Positions 9,488 to 19,131 are shown, counted from the first letter of the stretch. The stretch is DNA of 40,412 bases from an uncultured Bacteroidota bacterium (GCA_903926385.1 CAIYIS010000016.1:1-40412); one strand, 5' to 3'. A program made the numbers and translations. The notes: generated by a model from the letters alone, not told the origin.

Positions 9488-9876
9488 GTATTAGAACTAT
9501 TCTTTTGTCAATCTTGGAGAAGTAGCGGGTTATTGCCCAAATTGGCAAAATCTATAAATAGACCACTCCCCTTATCGATTCACTAATTACCCTCTGACAG
9601 TCCTCAATAGCCACCTTTAACAATCCAAATATCATCCGTTCCTCTCCAATCACGATATTTTATTACAAAATGATTACAAGATACCCTTCAATTAATCCCT
9701 GTTAACTCAAATCAATCCCTTTTAACTATATTTTTTATTCGAGTCTTTTATATACAATTTCCAAATGAACGATTCATCCAATGAACTAATGCACCAATGA
9801 ACAATTGAACCGATTTTATTTCTAACTTCGCCCTCCAATTTATAATTCAAAATATACAATTCATAATTTCAATTAA
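9488..9876. other. 389-bp intergenic region before prfA
   Basis: No coding sequence or tRNA is seen. It holds a near direct repeat with 19-nt period (AATCCCTGTTAACT at 9694-9707, AATCCCTTTTAACT at 9713-9726), scattered CAATGAAC-type words near 9765-9810, a small hairpin TTGCC/GGCAA near 9533-9548, and a possible prfA promoter: TTG at 9805-9807 and TAACTTCG at 9823-9830, one mismatch from TAnnTTTG. Confidence 0.5.
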
Positions 9877-10953
9877 GTGTTAGAAAAATTAGCAGCCATC
9901 AAAAGACGTTGGGAAGAGGTAGAGCAAAAACTCTCCGACCCCAAAGTGATTGGTGATATGAAAGAATTTAAAAAATTCAACAAAGAATACAAAGACCTCA
10001 CACAGGTAGTAAATGCCTATCACGAGTATAAAAATGTGGTAGAAAATATAGAATTCAACAAAGGGATTTTGGCCACCGAGAAAGACGATGAAATGAAGGA
10101 CATGGCCAAAATGGATTTGGACGAACTCTTGCCCAAAAAAGACAAAATGGAAGATGACATCCGTCAGCTGCTTGTTCCGAAAGACCCTGAAGATGCCAAA
10201 AATTGTGTCTTAGAAATTCGTGCAGGTACAGGAGGAGACGAGGCCAGTATTTTTGCCGGAGATTTATTCAGAATGTATTCTCGCTTTTGCGATAACAAAG
10301 GATTAAAACTCGAAGTGGTAGATTTTAACGATGGCACCATGGGAGGATATAAAGAAGTAATTTGCGAAATTACGGGAGAGAATGCCTATGGTATTCTTAA
10401 ATTCGAATCGGGTGTGCACCGTGTGCAGCGTGTGCCCAACACCGAAACAATGGGACGGGTGCACACCTCGGCAGCCACTGTTATTGTTATGCCCGAGGCT
10501 GACGAGGTGGATATTGTTATCAATCCTGCCGACCTGGAAATTCAGTTTGCTCGTTCGGGCGGAGCCGGTGGGCAAAATGTAAACAAGGTAGAATCGAAAG
10601 TAATGATTACTCACAAACCTACCGGAATAGTATGTATAAGCCAGAAAGACCGAAAACAGCTTGGTAACAGAGAAATTGCCATGACCATGCTTCGTACAAA
10701 ACTGTATGAAATAGAATTGAACAAAAAGCTGGAAGCCGAATCGAAACGTAGAAAAACAATGGTTTCTACAGGCGACCGTTCCGAAAAAATAAGAACCTAT
10801 AATTATCCGCAAAATAGAATTACCGATCATCGCATCAATATGACAGTATATAATCTTACCGATTTTATGGATGGAGATATAGAGCCGATGATAGAAGCAC
10901 TTAATTTAGCAGAAAATACAGAACGCCTCAAAGAAGGTGGAATTTCGGTATAG
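9877..10953 (+). CDS. prfA: Peptide chain release factor 1
   Basis: 358 aa, usual length for RF1. It recognises UAA and UAG in the ribosomal A site and triggers peptide release. The GGQ catalytic motif is at residues 231-233 within [14 protein letters not shown], and the PxT codon-recognition tripeptide is PNT at 187-189 in [19 protein letters not shown], which separates RF1 from RF2 (SPF). The start is GTG at 9877 ([14 protein letters not shown] follows); the next Met is 26 codons in and would cut the first helical domain. pyrF follows after 6 nt, so the two are co-transcribed. Confidence 0.96.
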   Translation: MLEKLAAIKRRWEEVEQKLSDPKVIGDMKEFKKFNKEYKDLTQVVNAYHEYKNVVENIEFNKGILATEKDDEMKDMAKMDLDELLPKKDKMEDDIRQLLVPKDPEDAKNCVLEIRAGTGGDEASIFAGDLFRMYSRFCDNKGLKLEVVDFNDGTMGGYKEVICEITGENAYGILKFESGVHRVQRVPNTETMGRVHTSAATVIVMPEADEVDIVINPADLEIQFARSGGAGGQNVNKVESKVMITHKPTGIVCISQKDRKQLGNREIAMTMLRTKLYEIELNKKLEAESKRRKTMVSTGDRSEKIRTYNYPQNRITDHRINMTVYNLTDFMDGDIEPMIEALNLAENTERLKEGGISV

Positions 10954-10959
10954 CACACC

Positions 10960-11796
10960 ATGACCAAGAAAGAATTAGTTGAAAATATAAAAAGAAAAAA
11001 ATCTTTTCTTTGCATCGGACTGGATAGCGATATCAATAAAATTCCGGCTCATTTGCTCCAGTCGGAAGATCCCGTGTTCGAATTCAACAAGCAAATTATT
11101 GATGCCACTCGCGAGTATTGTGTTTCGTACAAACCCAACACAGCATTTTACGAAACACAAGGCGCTAAAGGTTGGATAAGTTTGGAAAAAACCATAGGTT
11201 ATTTAAACAAAACTTGCCCCGATATTTTTACCATTGCCGATGCCAAAAGAGGGGATATTGGTAACACATCAACCATGTATGCACAAGCATTTCTTGAAAA
11301 ATTAAATTTCGACTCGGTAACCGTAGCGCCATATATGGGCGAAGATAGTGTGAAACCATTTTTGGAATTCCAAAACAAATGGGCCATCGTTCTTGCGCTT
11401 ACTTCTAATAAAGGTGCTCACGATTTTCAAACCATTATGATTAATGCTGAAATGGAAAATCAAAACTTCTTGTATCAGGAAGTGATAGAAAAATCGATGC
11501 AATGGGGCACCTCCCAAAACATGATGTATGTGGTGGGAGCCACTCGTGCCGAAATGCTCTCAGATATCCGCAGCATCATTCCCGACCATTTTTTATTGGT
11601 TCCCGGAGTGGGAGCACAGGGCGGAAGCTTGGCCGATGTGGCTAAATACGGAATGAATAAGGAATGCGGATTGTTGGTCAATTCGTCAAGAGGAATTATC
11701 TTTGCCTCCTCAGGCAATGATTTTGCTGATAAAGCAAGAGAGGAAGCCCAAAAACTGCAAACCGAAATGCAGGTATTATTAGAAAACTATTTGTAA
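10960..11796 (+). CDS. pyrF: Orotidine 5'-phosphate decarboxylase, long (type 2) form
   Basis: 278 aa. Decarboxylates OMP to UMP, the last step of pyrimidine synthesis (EC 4.1.1.23). The catalytic motif D94-A-K96-R-G-D99 lies in [19 protein letters not shown], and the phosphate-binding end is seen in [11 protein letters not shown] and [10 protein letters not shown]. The ~270-280 aa length and KRGDIGNT wording are those of the type 2 PyrF group, longer than the ~230-aa E. coli form. It begins 6 nt after prfA and is followed 24 nt later by a membrane TPR gene in the same direction. Confidence 0.95.
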   Translation: MTKKELVENIKRKKSFLCIGLDSDINKIPAHLLQSEDPVFEFNKQIIDATREYCVSYKPNTAFYETQGAKGWISLEKTIGYLNKTCPDIFTIADAKRGDIGNTSTMYAQAFLEKLNFDSVTVAPYMGEDSVKPFLEFQNKWAIVLALTSNKGAHDFQTIMINAEMENQNFLYQEVIEKSMQWGTSQNMMYVVGATRAEMLSDIRSIIPDHFLLVPGVGAQGGSLADVAKYGMNKECGLLVNSSRGIIFASSGNDFADKAREEAQKLQTEMQVLLENYL

Positions 11797-11820
11797 ACAA
11801 AAAAAACAAAAAATAATTAA

Positions 11821-12477
11821 ATGAAAAAGATTTTACATTATTACATCTTATATCGCTTACCAATTATTATAGTGCTTATCGGATTAGGAATTTTGTCGCA
11901 TTATCTCAAAGACGAAATCACAGCATGGTTGTTATATATTTTGGCTTTCTTTTCGTTATTGCTTTATTTTATGATGGGCACCATGCGTATAGTTCAGGAA
12001 GCAGTAACAGATGGAGAAGTAGAGAAAGCTCAGGAATATCTTAAGAAAATATATTTCCCCCGATTGCTTTTCAAACCTGTTCGCTCGGCTTTTTATATGA
12101 TACAAAGTAATTTGTTTATGGCTACCGATAACCTTGCCGGTGCCGAAAGTAATATTCGCAAGAGTATGAAAACAAAATCGAAAATAGTAGGAGATATGGA
12201 AGGTGCCAACTTAATGCAGCTTGCATTTATTCAACTAAAAAAAGGAGAAGCCAAGGAAGCGCGTCTGAATTTGATTGCTGCGGTTAAAGCCGGTATTCCC
12301 GATAAAGAAAGTCTTGCTGCTTGTTATCTTCAATTATCTTCTATCGAAATTCAGCGCAAACAAAATAAAATAGGTAAAGAATATTTCAGAAAAGCAAAAG
12401 CGTTAAAACCAAAAACAGAAGAATTGGTAAAACAAATTAAAGAGATGGATAAACACATTGCCCGACTGCCGGGATAA
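11821..12477 (+). CDS. Membrane-anchored TPR-like protein
   Basis: 218 aa. Two hydrophobic segments (about 12-28 and 34-54) form a hairpin anchor; the rest is a cytosolic helical region with TPR-like units, including AGAESNIRKSMK, MQLAFIQLKKGEAKEARLNLIAAVKAG and SSIEIQRKQNKIGKEYFRKAKALKP. No enzyme motif is visible. TPR domains usually mediate protein contacts, so a scaffold role is possible but unproven. It is the last gene of the prfA-pyrF run and ends before a bidirectional terminator. Confidence 0.7.
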   Translation: MKKILHYYILYRLPIIIVLIGLGILSHYLKDEITAWLLYILAFFSLLLYFMMGTMRIVQEAVTDGEVEKAQEYLKKIYFPRLLFKPVRSAFYMIQSNLFMATDNLAGAESNIRKSMKTKSKIVGDMEGANLMQLAFIQLKKGEAKEARLNLIAAVKAGIPDKESLAACYLQLSSIEIQRKQNKIGKEYFRKAKALKPKTEELVKQIKEMDKHIARLPG

Positions 12478-12498
12478 TTCCATTTAATATCATGCAAC

Positions 12499-12533
12499 AA
12501 AAAAGCTCACTGACCAATCAGTGAGCTTTTTTA
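12499..12533. terminator. Bidirectional terminator between convergent genes
   Basis: Near-perfect stem AAAAAGCTCACTGA / TCAGTGAGCTTTTT with loop CCAA, A-rich on one side and T-rich on the other. It serves both the plus-strand TPR gene and the minus-strand DinB-like gene. Confidence 0.92.
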
Positions 12534-12551
12534 TTATTGCACATATTTAAA

Positions 12552-13055
12552 TTACGGATTTACACGAATAGCTTCGGGCACCCAGGCATCCTTTGTTCCC
12601 AATTCGGGGCGGCCATTCATTTTTAAATAAAGAAACAACTCCATACGGTATGCCGCCAGCCATTTTATAGTTGCCGAAATTATAGCACTACCCAATGGCA
12701 TTTTTTCTTTCCAAGGTAATGTTACTTCCATTGTCATCAATTGTTCATCGGTAATGGATGCAAAGTATTGCTGAATGATATCCCACTGTTCGTCCAGTCG
12801 TGCACAGAAATTATCAATAGTTAATGTGGCTCGGTATTCTGTAATTTTAAGGCGTTCTTCCGGTGTAATGTCGTTGAGCAGCAGAATGCGCATAGAGGTC
12901 CCTCCGATACCCGACAAGTATTGCATCAGTTCATACGTGCTCCTTACCTTTTCGGCAGGGCGGAATTCAAGGTCGCTTTCTTTAATAAATGGAGCCAGTT
13001 GTTTCAGCAGTATAAGTTCTCTCTGAATATTCTGTAATAAGTGTTGTTTATACAT
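12552..13055 (-). CDS. DinB-superfamily protein lacking the metal-binding histidines
   Basis: 167 aa, the usual DinB four-helix length. The pattern fits DinB-like proteins of Bacteroidota: PFIKESDLEFRP, then YELMQYLSG where the first His region normally lies, and IKWLAAYRMELFLYLKMNG in place of the usual HHxxHRGQxxxYL. The only His in the whole protein is H5, so the three-His metal site of DinB/YfiT hydrolases and thiol transferases is absent. I infer a non-canonical or non-catalytic member. It is transcribed away from the DUF2851 gene and converges on the terminator at 12.5 kb. Confidence 0.65.
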   Translation of the reverse strand: MYKQHLLQNIQRELILLKQLAPFIKESDLEFRPAEKVRSTYELMQYLSGIGGTSMRILLLNDITPEERLKITEYRATLTIDNFCARLDEQWDIIQQYFASITDEQLMTMEVTLPWKEKMPLGSAIISATIKWLAAYRMELFLYLKMNGRPELGTKDAWVPEAIRVNP

Positions 13056-13126
13056 TGGTTTTAAATTTAGGTTGCGAAGGTAATTAATGTTAGGTGTATT
13101 CTTAAGTATCTTTTAAAACTTATTTG

Positions 13127-13134
13127 TAGTTTTG
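13127..13134 (+). promoter_or_regulatory. -7 box of the DUF2851 gene
   Basis: TAGTTTTG is a perfect TAnnTTTG box. An ATG at 13136 is only 1 nt further, upstream of the expected transcription start, so it cannot be the start codon. This supports the ATG at 13157. Confidence 0.55.
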
Positions 13135-13156
13135 TATGATTTCTTATTCTTTCTTT

Positions 13157-14431
13157 ATGACCGAAGAATTTTTGCATCATGTTTGGAAATTCAAATTGTT
13201 TAATCAATTCGAATTAACCACCACCACCGGAGAACCACTGGAAATACTGAAAGCGGGCGAACACAACACCGATTCGGGTCCTGATTTTTTTACTGCAAAA
13301 ATAAGAATAGGAGAAACCCTATGGGTAGGTAATATCGAAGTGCACATCCATTCTGACGACTGGCAGAAACACCATCATCAAAACGACACGGCTTACGACA
13401 ATATTATATTACATGTGGTACACCAAAACGGAAAACCACTTTTTAGAAAATCAGGGGAACAAATTCCAACACTGGTGCTGAAAGATAGAATTGACGAAAA
13501 ACTTTATGCATCGTATCTGAGATTTAAAACCAGCAACGATTGGATACCTTGTCAAAAACTAATTTCTTCTGTTCCGCGCATTATCGTCAACAGCACCATC
13601 GACCGATTATTACTGGAACGCCTCGAGCGGAAATCTGAAGCGATTAAAAACAGCTTGACATTAAATAAGAATAACTGGGAAGAAACTTTTTACCAAATGT
13701 TGGCCCGAAATTTTGGTTTTAAAACCAATGCCGAACCTTTTGAGATACTTGCCAAATCTCTTCCTTCGCTTATATTGGCCAAACATAAAAACAATTTAAT
13801 TCAGATTGAAGCATTACTGCTGGGGCAAGCTGGATTATTGGAAGAACATTATAAAGACAAATATTTACAGCAACTCCAGAACGAATATGTATTTCTGCAA
13901 AAGAAATTCAAGCTAAAACCAATGGACAAACATTTGTGGAAATTTCTGCGCTTGCGTCCGGTTAATTTTCCAACCATACGCATTGCTCAATTTGCACATC
14001 TTATTTATCAATCTTCCCATTTGTTTTCGAAAATTATTGAAGCCGAAAAATACACAGATATACATAAATTAATGAATGCAGAAGTTTCGGACTATTGGCT
14101 AACACACTATACCTTCGATAAAAGTTCGACTAAGAAAAGCAAAGCCCTGGGTACAGATGCCATCCATACCATTATCATCAATACGATTGTTCCTTTCCTG
14201 TTTGTGTATGGTAAAGCTAATAACGATGAGAAATATACTGAACGGGCATTAAAATTTCTGGAACAAACTACCGGAGAAAGCAACAGCATTATAGCCGGAT
14301 GGAAACAACTCGAAATGTCAGTTAAAACAGCCTATTCCACTCAGGCATTACTGCAGTTAAAAAACGAATACTGCAATAAAAAGAAATGCTTGAATTGCCC
14401 GATTGGTAATTACCTGTTAAAAAATTCGTAA
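13157..14431 (+). CDS. DUF2851 family protein
   Basis: 424 aa. The N-terminal half has the DUF2851 signatures (MTEEFLHHVWKFKLF, then EHNTDSGPDFFTAKIRIGETLWVGNIEVHIHSDDW), and the C terminus has the family's Cys cluster C406-x4-C411-x2-C414 followed by IG. The NTDSGPDF...GNIEVH...SDDW pattern resembles a nuclease-like core with acidic and His residues, but no function is established. The family is common in Bacteroidota. The start was placed at 13157 by homology of MTEE and because the earlier ATG at 13136 abuts the -7 box. A PspC-like gene follows 28 nt later. Confidence 0.85.
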   Translation: MTEEFLHHVWKFKLFNQFELTTTTGEPLEILKAGEHNTDSGPDFFTAKIRIGETLWVGNIEVHIHSDDWQKHHHQNDTAYDNIILHVVHQNGKPLFRKSGEQIPTLVLKDRIDEKLYASYLRFKTSNDWIPCQKLISSVPRIIVNSTIDRLLLERLERKSEAIKNSLTLNKNNWEETFYQMLARNFGFKTNAEPFEILAKSLPSLILAKHKNNLIQIEALLLGQAGLLEEHYKDKYLQQLQNEYVFLQKKFKLKPMDKHLWKFLRLRPVNFPTIRIAQFAHLIYQSSHLFSKIIEAEKYTDIHKLMNAEVSDYWLTHYTFDKSSTKKSKALGTDAIHTIIINTIVPFLFVYGKANNDEKYTERALKFLEQTTGESNSIIAGWKQLEMSVKTAYSTQALLQLKNEYCNKKKCLNCPIGNYLLKNS

Positions 14432-14459
14432 TTTTAGAGCGTTAATAAATGAAACAATT

Positions 14460-14690
14460 ATGATAAAATTAATTCAACACTGGTTTGAACAAAGAGCATT
14501 TGGTGTTTGCGAATGGTGGGGAAATAAACTGGGTATCAGAAGTACCAAAATAAGAATGTATTTTATATATCTTTCTTTCTTCACAGTTGGGTCGCCAATT
14601 ATCATTTATTTCATTATGGCATTTGTATTGGAACATAAAAAGTTTTTCAAACCATTTAAGCGCAAACGCAGAAGTGTATGGGATTTGTAA
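14460..14690 (+). CDS. Short PspC-domain membrane protein
   Basis: 76 aa. The segment GVCEWWGNKLGIRSTKIRMYFIYLSFFTVGSPIIIYFIMAFVL, taken in parts, shows the PspC pattern: a Gly-rich amphipathic start (GVCEWWGNKLGI), an RxxKIRxYF turn and a membrane-spanning helix ending before a Lys/Arg-rich cytosolic tail. PspC proteins sense or answer envelope stress in other phyla; here only the single domain is present, with no PspA or PspB nearby. It lies between the DUF2851 gene and a potassium channel in the same direction. Confidence 0.7.
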   Translation: MIKLIQHWFEQRAFGVCEWWGNKLGIRSTKIRMYFIYLSFFTVGSPIIIYFIMAFVLEHKKFFKPFKRKRRSVWDL

Positions 14691-14720
14691 TTTGTAATTT
14701 TTTAAATAAATAATAACATC

Positions 14721-15731
14721 TTGTCATTTTTTACTCACTTCCGGAAATTATACATTTTACTTGCAATGGTTATTTTAATCGTTTGCATTGGTGTTGTTGG
14801 TTTCAGTGTTATTGAGCATTATAGTTTTCTGGATGCATTTTACATGACCATCATTACTGTGGCCACCGTGGGTTTTCAGGAAGTCCATCCGCTGAGCGAC
14901 CCCGGCAAATTATTCACAGCATTTTTAATTATCACAAGTTTTGGTACTTTTGCTTTTGCAATTACAAGCATTTCGAAGTATCTGGTAGGAGGAGAGTTTA
15001 ACAAATATTATAATTATTTTAAGGTGAATGCAGCAATACAAAAATTAGAAAACCATGTGGTGATATGTGGTTACGGACGTAATGGCAAACAAGCCGCTCA
15101 TGTTTTGAAAAAACACAAAACTCGTTTTGTGGTTATCGAAAAGAAAAGTGAAATCATCACCACTATCAATCATGCTTATGCTGACCTGCAAGTGGAAGGC
15201 GATGCCACTCAAGATGAGACATTGATTAAAGCAGGAATAATAAAGGCAAAAGCCCTTATCACTACTTTACCTTTTGATGCTGATAATTTATTTATTGTTA
15301 TGTCGGCACGGGCCCTCAACCCTAATCTGGTTATCATCAGCCGTGCTTCCGAAGATAATTCGGATAAAAAACTTAAACGAGCCGGTGCCGACAATGTGAT
15401 AATGCCCGATAAGCTTGGTGGAGGACACATGGCTTCGCTGGTGATGAAACCCGATGTAATGGAATTTATAGATTACATCACCGGTCAGGGAGGAGATAAT
15501 ATACGACTGGAAGAAATTACATTTGCCACTCTTAAACCCGAGTTTCAAAACAGAACCATTCGCGACCTCGAAGTAAGAAATAAATCGGGTGCTAATATTA
15601 TCGGATTTAAAACTTCGCAAAGCGAATACATTATCAACCCATCAGCCGACACCAAAATTATTCCAGATGCTAAACTGTTTGTACTCGGTACTGCCGAACA
15701 GATAAGCAAACTGAGGGATTTACTGGCTTAA
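14721..15731 (+). CDS. Potassium channel with cytosolic RCK (TrkA-N/TrkA-C) domains
   Basis: 336 aa. Two membrane helices (about 10-32 and 68-90) flank a pore loop with the selectivity filter TVGF (49-52). An RCK domain follows, with the nucleotide-binding start GYGRNG (117-122) and a TrkA-C-like tail (about 250-336). This is the two-TM MthK-type layout, a ligand-gated K+ channel in the inner membrane. The start is TTG at 14721: an in-frame TAA lies 16 nt upstream, no ATG lies between, and the next Met (ATG 14766) would cut the first helix. TTG is therefore the best choice but not proven. Confidence 0.85.
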   Translation: MSFFTHFRKLYILLAMVILIVCIGVVGFSVIEHYSFLDAFYMTIITVATVGFQEVHPLSDPGKLFTAFLIITSFGTFAFAITSISKYLVGGEFNKYYNYFKVNAAIQKLENHVVICGYGRNGKQAAHVLKKHKTRFVVIEKKSEIITTINHAYADLQVEGDATQDETLIKAGIIKAKALITTLPFDADNLFIVMSARALNPNLVIISRASEDNSDKKLKRAGADNVIMPDKLGGGHMASLVMKPDVMEFIDYITGQGGDNIRLEEITFATLKPEFQNRTIRDLEVRNKSGANIIGFKTSQSEYIINPSADTKIIPDAKLFVLGTAEQISKLRDLLA

Positions 15732-15752
15732 TAAAAATATTACTTTAGAGAT

Positions 15753-16664
15753 ATGAAAACCATTTTAGTTACCGGAAGCAATGGCTTACTTGGTCAAAAA
15801 CTTGTTTACAATTTAATTCAACGCAGCGATGTAAAGCTTGTGGCCACTTCTATTGGCGAAAATCGACTGATTAGAAAAGAAGGATACCTTTACGAACCTC
15901 TTGATATAACTAACAAAGCTCAGGTTGAAAAAGTGGTAGCTAAATACAAACCCGATATAATTATCAATACAGCCGCCATGACCAATGTGGATGCCTGCGA
16001 AACCAAGCGCGAAGAAGCCTGGGCACTCAATGTTACAGCGGTTAAAAATTTTGCAGACGCCATTGCCGACAGCCCAACTCTCTTTGTTCACCTGTCTACT
16101 GACTTTATTTTTGATGGAGAAAAAGGAAGCGAATATTTGGAAACCGACACACCCAATCCCATCAGCTATTATGCCCTCACCAAATGGGAAGGCGAAAAAG
16201 TTTTGTTGCAAAGCAAGATTAAATGGGCTGTAGCGAGAACCATCATTGTGTATGGCATCGTAGATAACATGAGCCGTTCCAATGTTGTGCTTTGGGCCAA
16301 AGACGCACTCAGCAAAGGACAAAAAATTAATGTGGTTGACGACCAGTTTCGCTCGCCTACACTTGCCGAAGATTTGGCTGAGGGCTGCATAGCCATTGCC
16401 GACAAAGGAGCCTCAGGTGTTTTTAATCTTTCCGGAAAAGAAACCATGAGTGTGCTAGAGTTGGTGCATCGCGTGGCCGATTGCTGGAAACTCGACAAAA
16501 CTCTGGTAACAGCTATTAAATCGAACACACTTAACCAAGCTGCCAAACGCCCACCACGCACAGGTTTTATTATCGACAAAGCTAAAAAGGAACTTAATTA
16601 CAATCCGCATAGCTTTACCGAAGGCCTGCTAATACTCGATCAGCAGCTAAATGAAATTAAATAG
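15753..16664 (+). CDS. RmlD-like NAD(P)-dependent reductase/epimerase
   Basis: 303 aa. An extended short-chain dehydrogenase of the RmlD_sub_bind type: nucleotide-binding GSNGLLG (8-14), NTAAMTNVDACE, LSTDFIFDG and the catalytic Y140-x3-K144 in SYYALTKWEGE. RmlD reduces dTDP-4-dehydrorhamnose to dTDP-rhamnose. The wording here is that of stand-alone RmlD-like proteins, and rmlA/B/C are not adjacent, so the substrate is uncertain. It lies 21 nt after the K+ channel gene, followed by a strong terminator. Confidence 0.8.
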   Translation: MKTILVTGSNGLLGQKLVYNLIQRSDVKLVATSIGENRLIRKEGYLYEPLDITNKAQVEKVVAKYKPDIIINTAAMTNVDACETKREEAWALNVTAVKNFADAIADSPTLFVHLSTDFIFDGEKGSEYLETDTPNPISYYALTKWEGEKVLLQSKIKWAVARTIIVYGIVDNMSRSNVVLWAKDALSKGQKINVVDDQFRSPTLAEDLAEGCIAIADKGASGVFNLSGKETMSVLELVHRVADCWKLDKTLVTAIKSNTLNQAAKRPPRTGFIIDKAKKELNYNPHSFTEGLLILDQQLNEIK

Positions 16665-16720
16665 GAAGAATGAAGGTTTCATCTTTGGCATTTCCATCTG
16701 AAATGAAAGATAAACAGAAC

Positions 16721-16755
16721 AAAAAAATCCCGCTCATTTGAGCGGGATTTTTTGT
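16721..16755. terminator. Bidirectional terminator (copy 1 of a repeated hairpin)
   Basis: Stem AAAAAATCCCGCTCA / TGAGCGGGATTTTTT with a 2-nt loop, between the convergent RmlD-like gene and the minus-strand sorting-domain gene. A nearly identical hairpin is at 19268-19302. Confidence 0.9.
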
Positions 16756-16770
16756 TTTGCACTTTTATTC

Positions 16771-18021
16771 TTACTCCTTAATTATTTTCTTATTCACAAC
16801 ATTTCTATTCTCGTCTTCTATTCTTACAAAATAAATTCCTTTAGACAGAGAACTCATATCAATTGTTGATTGGCGAGTGTTGATTGTTGATTGAAACACA
16901 CATTCTCCCAAAACATTCATTACTTTAATAGAAGTGTTTTTTTGTTCTTCCGAAAAGGTAATAGTGGTGGAGGAGGTGAAAGGGTTAGGGGAAACCTGAA
17001 TTTGCTGATTTATTAATTCTTCATCCAATCCAACTGTTGTTGAAATAAGATAACAGGAAGATGTGTCTACACATCCGTTATCATTAATTATAACAGCAAA
17101 ATTTCCAAGTATGCCTGGTGTAAAACTTTGATTGGTTTCGCCTGCAATGGATGTGCTGTCTGAGCAATTTATCCATTGGTAGGTAATGCCAGTGCCAACA
17201 CTTGAAGCTGTAAGCGTTAAAGCTGTTGCTGTAACCCCAGTGTTTACATTACATATCAGAACCGTAAAACCTCTGCTTTCGGTGTGACTCCAATTTCCGT
17301 TTACATCTTTAGCTCTTACATTTATCTGGTGTGTACCGAGTGGTAATGCACTTGCGTCAATATTTTCTGCAACAATCACACTGTCGGCAACAGCAAACGG
17401 GGTAAATGCAATTCCATTGCCCACGCCCGGGTCGGTACCATCAAAATAATATTCCAGAGATGCTATTTGCGGTTGAATGTCAGGAACGGCAGGTGCTACT
17501 GTATCGTACACATAAAACAAGCGGTCTTCATAATGACTCCAGCTATTATTAACATCCTTTGCTCTAAAATATATGCGGTGAAAACCCTCTGTTAGTCCTG
17601 TTGACGAAACCGAATAATTCATAATTAATATAGAATCGGCAACTGAGGCCGACACAGGAGTACCGTTTCCTACACCCGGATCTGTGTCGAAGAAATACTC
17701 TGCTGATGCCACCTGAACAGAGGTAGAAACAGGAAGTGGGGGAACGGTATCATAAACATAAAATAAACGATCTTCATAATGACTCCATCTGCCATTGCTA
17801 TCGCAAAAGCGGAAATACACACGGTGAAAACCTGCACCCAATGATGTGGTAGAAATGACAGGTGTTATATCAACCGAATCACCTGCTGACACGGTTAATG
17901 AGATACCGTTGCCCGTGCCGGGATCAGTATCAATAAAATATTCTCCTTTGGTTATTGTCTGTGCATTTACTAATGCTGACGCAAACACAAGAAGAAACAA
18001 TTGTATTATTTTTTTATACAT
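16771..18021 (-). CDS. Exported repeat protein (three EYFxDTDPGxGNG modules) with T9SS sorting domain
   Basis: 416 aa. Signal peptide 1-21 (ends LVNAQ). Three tandem modules of ~81 residues start at about 27, 108 and 190; each opens with (E)Y(F/Y)FD(G)TDPGxGNG and the first two contain GFHR(V/I)YFR and NxxWSHYEDRLFYVYDTV. A fourth, Ig-like part with several Cys follows (about 255-325), then a T9SS type A sorting domain (about 340-416: QVSPNPFTSSTTITF to NVVNKKIIKE). The Asp/Gly-rich opening of each module looks suited to cation binding, an inference. Substrate or partner unknown. Likely cell-surface attached. Confidence 0.8.
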   Translation of the reverse strand: MYKKIIQLFLLVFASALVNAQTITKGEYFIDTDPGTGNGISLTVSAGDSVDITPVISTTSLGAGFHRVYFRFCDSNGRWSHYEDRLFYVYDTVPPLPVSTSVQVASAEYFFDTDPGVGNGTPVSASVADSILIMNYSVSSTGLTEGFHRIYFRAKDVNNSWSHYEDRLFYVYDTVAPAVPDIQPQIASLEYYFDGTDPGVGNGIAFTPFAVADSVIVAENIDASALPLGTHQINVRAKDVNGNWSHTESRGFTVLICNVNTGVTATALTLTASSVGTGITYQWINCSDSTSIAGETNQSFTPGILGNFAVIINDNGCVDTSSCYLISTTVGLDEELINQQIQVSPNPFTSSTTITFSEEQKNTSIKVMNVLGECVFQSTINTRQSTIDMSSLSKGIYFVRIEDENRNVVNKKIIKE

Positions 18022-18069
18022 AATTTCTGTTTTTTAGTGAATGGTTAGATTATTAATTCCAAATGGAAA

Positions 18070-19131
18070 TTAATTTTTCTTTCTTGCTTTAACATTCACA
18101 TTAAATGACCCTCCCAGAGGAACAGAAGAAGTTGGTACAACCTCATAATATACCTGAGGTATCGGTGGCTCCCCGGTTAAAACACCTGTTGGATAAATGT
18201 AAATAGGGCTTGCACCACCTGTTGGTCCTATATCTGTTCCGTCAGTTCCGGCATTAAGTGCAGGAGAGGTTGGATGCAATCTCCAATTATAGGTTGTATA
18301 ATTATTGGCATTATCCGGAGCATTTAAAAACACTGGGTCTTGATTGATTATATTACCAGAACCAACATTACTGCCTCTTGGGATATTTCCGTTCGCGCAA
18401 CTATAGGTAAGATTATTGTTGTAAGTAGATAATGTTACTCCTGAATTGGCAGCATCAAGAGGATCGCATTGATAAAATATATTGTTGCTGATATCGGTAT
18501 TTGAAATACTGCCAAAAGCATCCCAAAGATTAATAAATAAATTATTTTTAATGTGATTGGTTGGGCTTGAGGAGCCTCCAACACTGGTAGCAATTATGTT
18601 ATTTCGAATTTGTGTATTAGTTGCACCATTTAGTAAAATTGGTGAAAATATTAAAACATCATTTTGTTCAATTATAAATCCACTGCAATTAGAATTTAGA
18701 GCAATGCCAGGAGTAGGACCTGCATTACTTGTAATTGAATTCCTTTTAATGGTGATATTTGAAATTAGAACAGAATTAGAACAATTAAAATTTACTCCGG
18801 TCAGACCTGCTACAAGTGAGTTACTACATCCATTTCCAAAAGTTATAAAATTATTATAAAAAAAGTTAGCCACTAATGCGTTTTGTTTTTGCGGATTATA
18901 TCCGGGACCCAGTATCGTTAGTTTTTTGGTCAATGTCGCCCCAGCATAAATATTTGGCGATCCATGTATCAAAATAGTGTCACCTGCAAAAGCGGCAGTT
19001 ACTGCTGCCTGCAATGTAGTGTATTGCCCAGGACTGCCAGGTAAATTAGTTGCATTGCTTACAGTTAATGTTGTTGAGTTAGCCCTGCCGCATATAACAG
19101 CAAAAACTAAAAGGATAAGTGTTTTTTTCAT
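18070..19131 (-). CDS. Exported right-handed parallel beta-helix protein
   Basis: 353 aa from the ATG at 19131, chosen because MKKTLILLVFAVICGRANS is a signal peptide; an earlier in-frame ATG at 19179 would add 16 polar residues. The body (about 45-320) has the Asn/Ile-rich periodicity of PbH1 repeats (SNCSGFIIEQNDVLIF, TQIRNNIIAT, TNHIKNNLFINLWDAF, NTDISNNIFYQC) and the common ending WRLHPTSPALNAGTDGTDIGPTGG of such proteins. It stops soon after in VNVKARKKN without a typical T9SS sorting domain. Beta-helix proteins often bind or cleave polysaccharides; no catalytic residues can be assigned. Adjacent to the preceding sorting-domain gene on the same strand. Confidence 0.75.
   Translation of the reverse strand: MKKTLILLVFAVICGRANSTTLTVSNATNLPGSPGQYTTLQAAVTAAFAGDTILIHGSPNIYAGATLTKKLTILGPGYNPQKQNALVANFFYNNFITFGNGCSNSLVAGLTGVNFNCSNSVLISNITIKRNSITSNAGPTPGIALNSNCSGFIIEQNDVLIFSPILLNGATNTQIRNNIIATSVGGSSSPTNHIKNNLFINLWDAFGSISNTDISNNIFYQCDPLDAANSGVTLSTYNNNLTYSCANGNIPRGSNVGSGNIINQDPVFLNAPDNANNYTTYNWRLHPTSPALNAGTDGTDIGPTGGASPIYIYPTGVLTGEPPIPQVYYEVVPTSSVPLGGSFNVNVKARKKN

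Noticed and set aside
9488-9876. tRNA or ncRNA in the gap before prfA
   Set aside because: No cloverleaf, TψC-like GGTTCGA or CCA end is visible; only short repeats and small hairpins.
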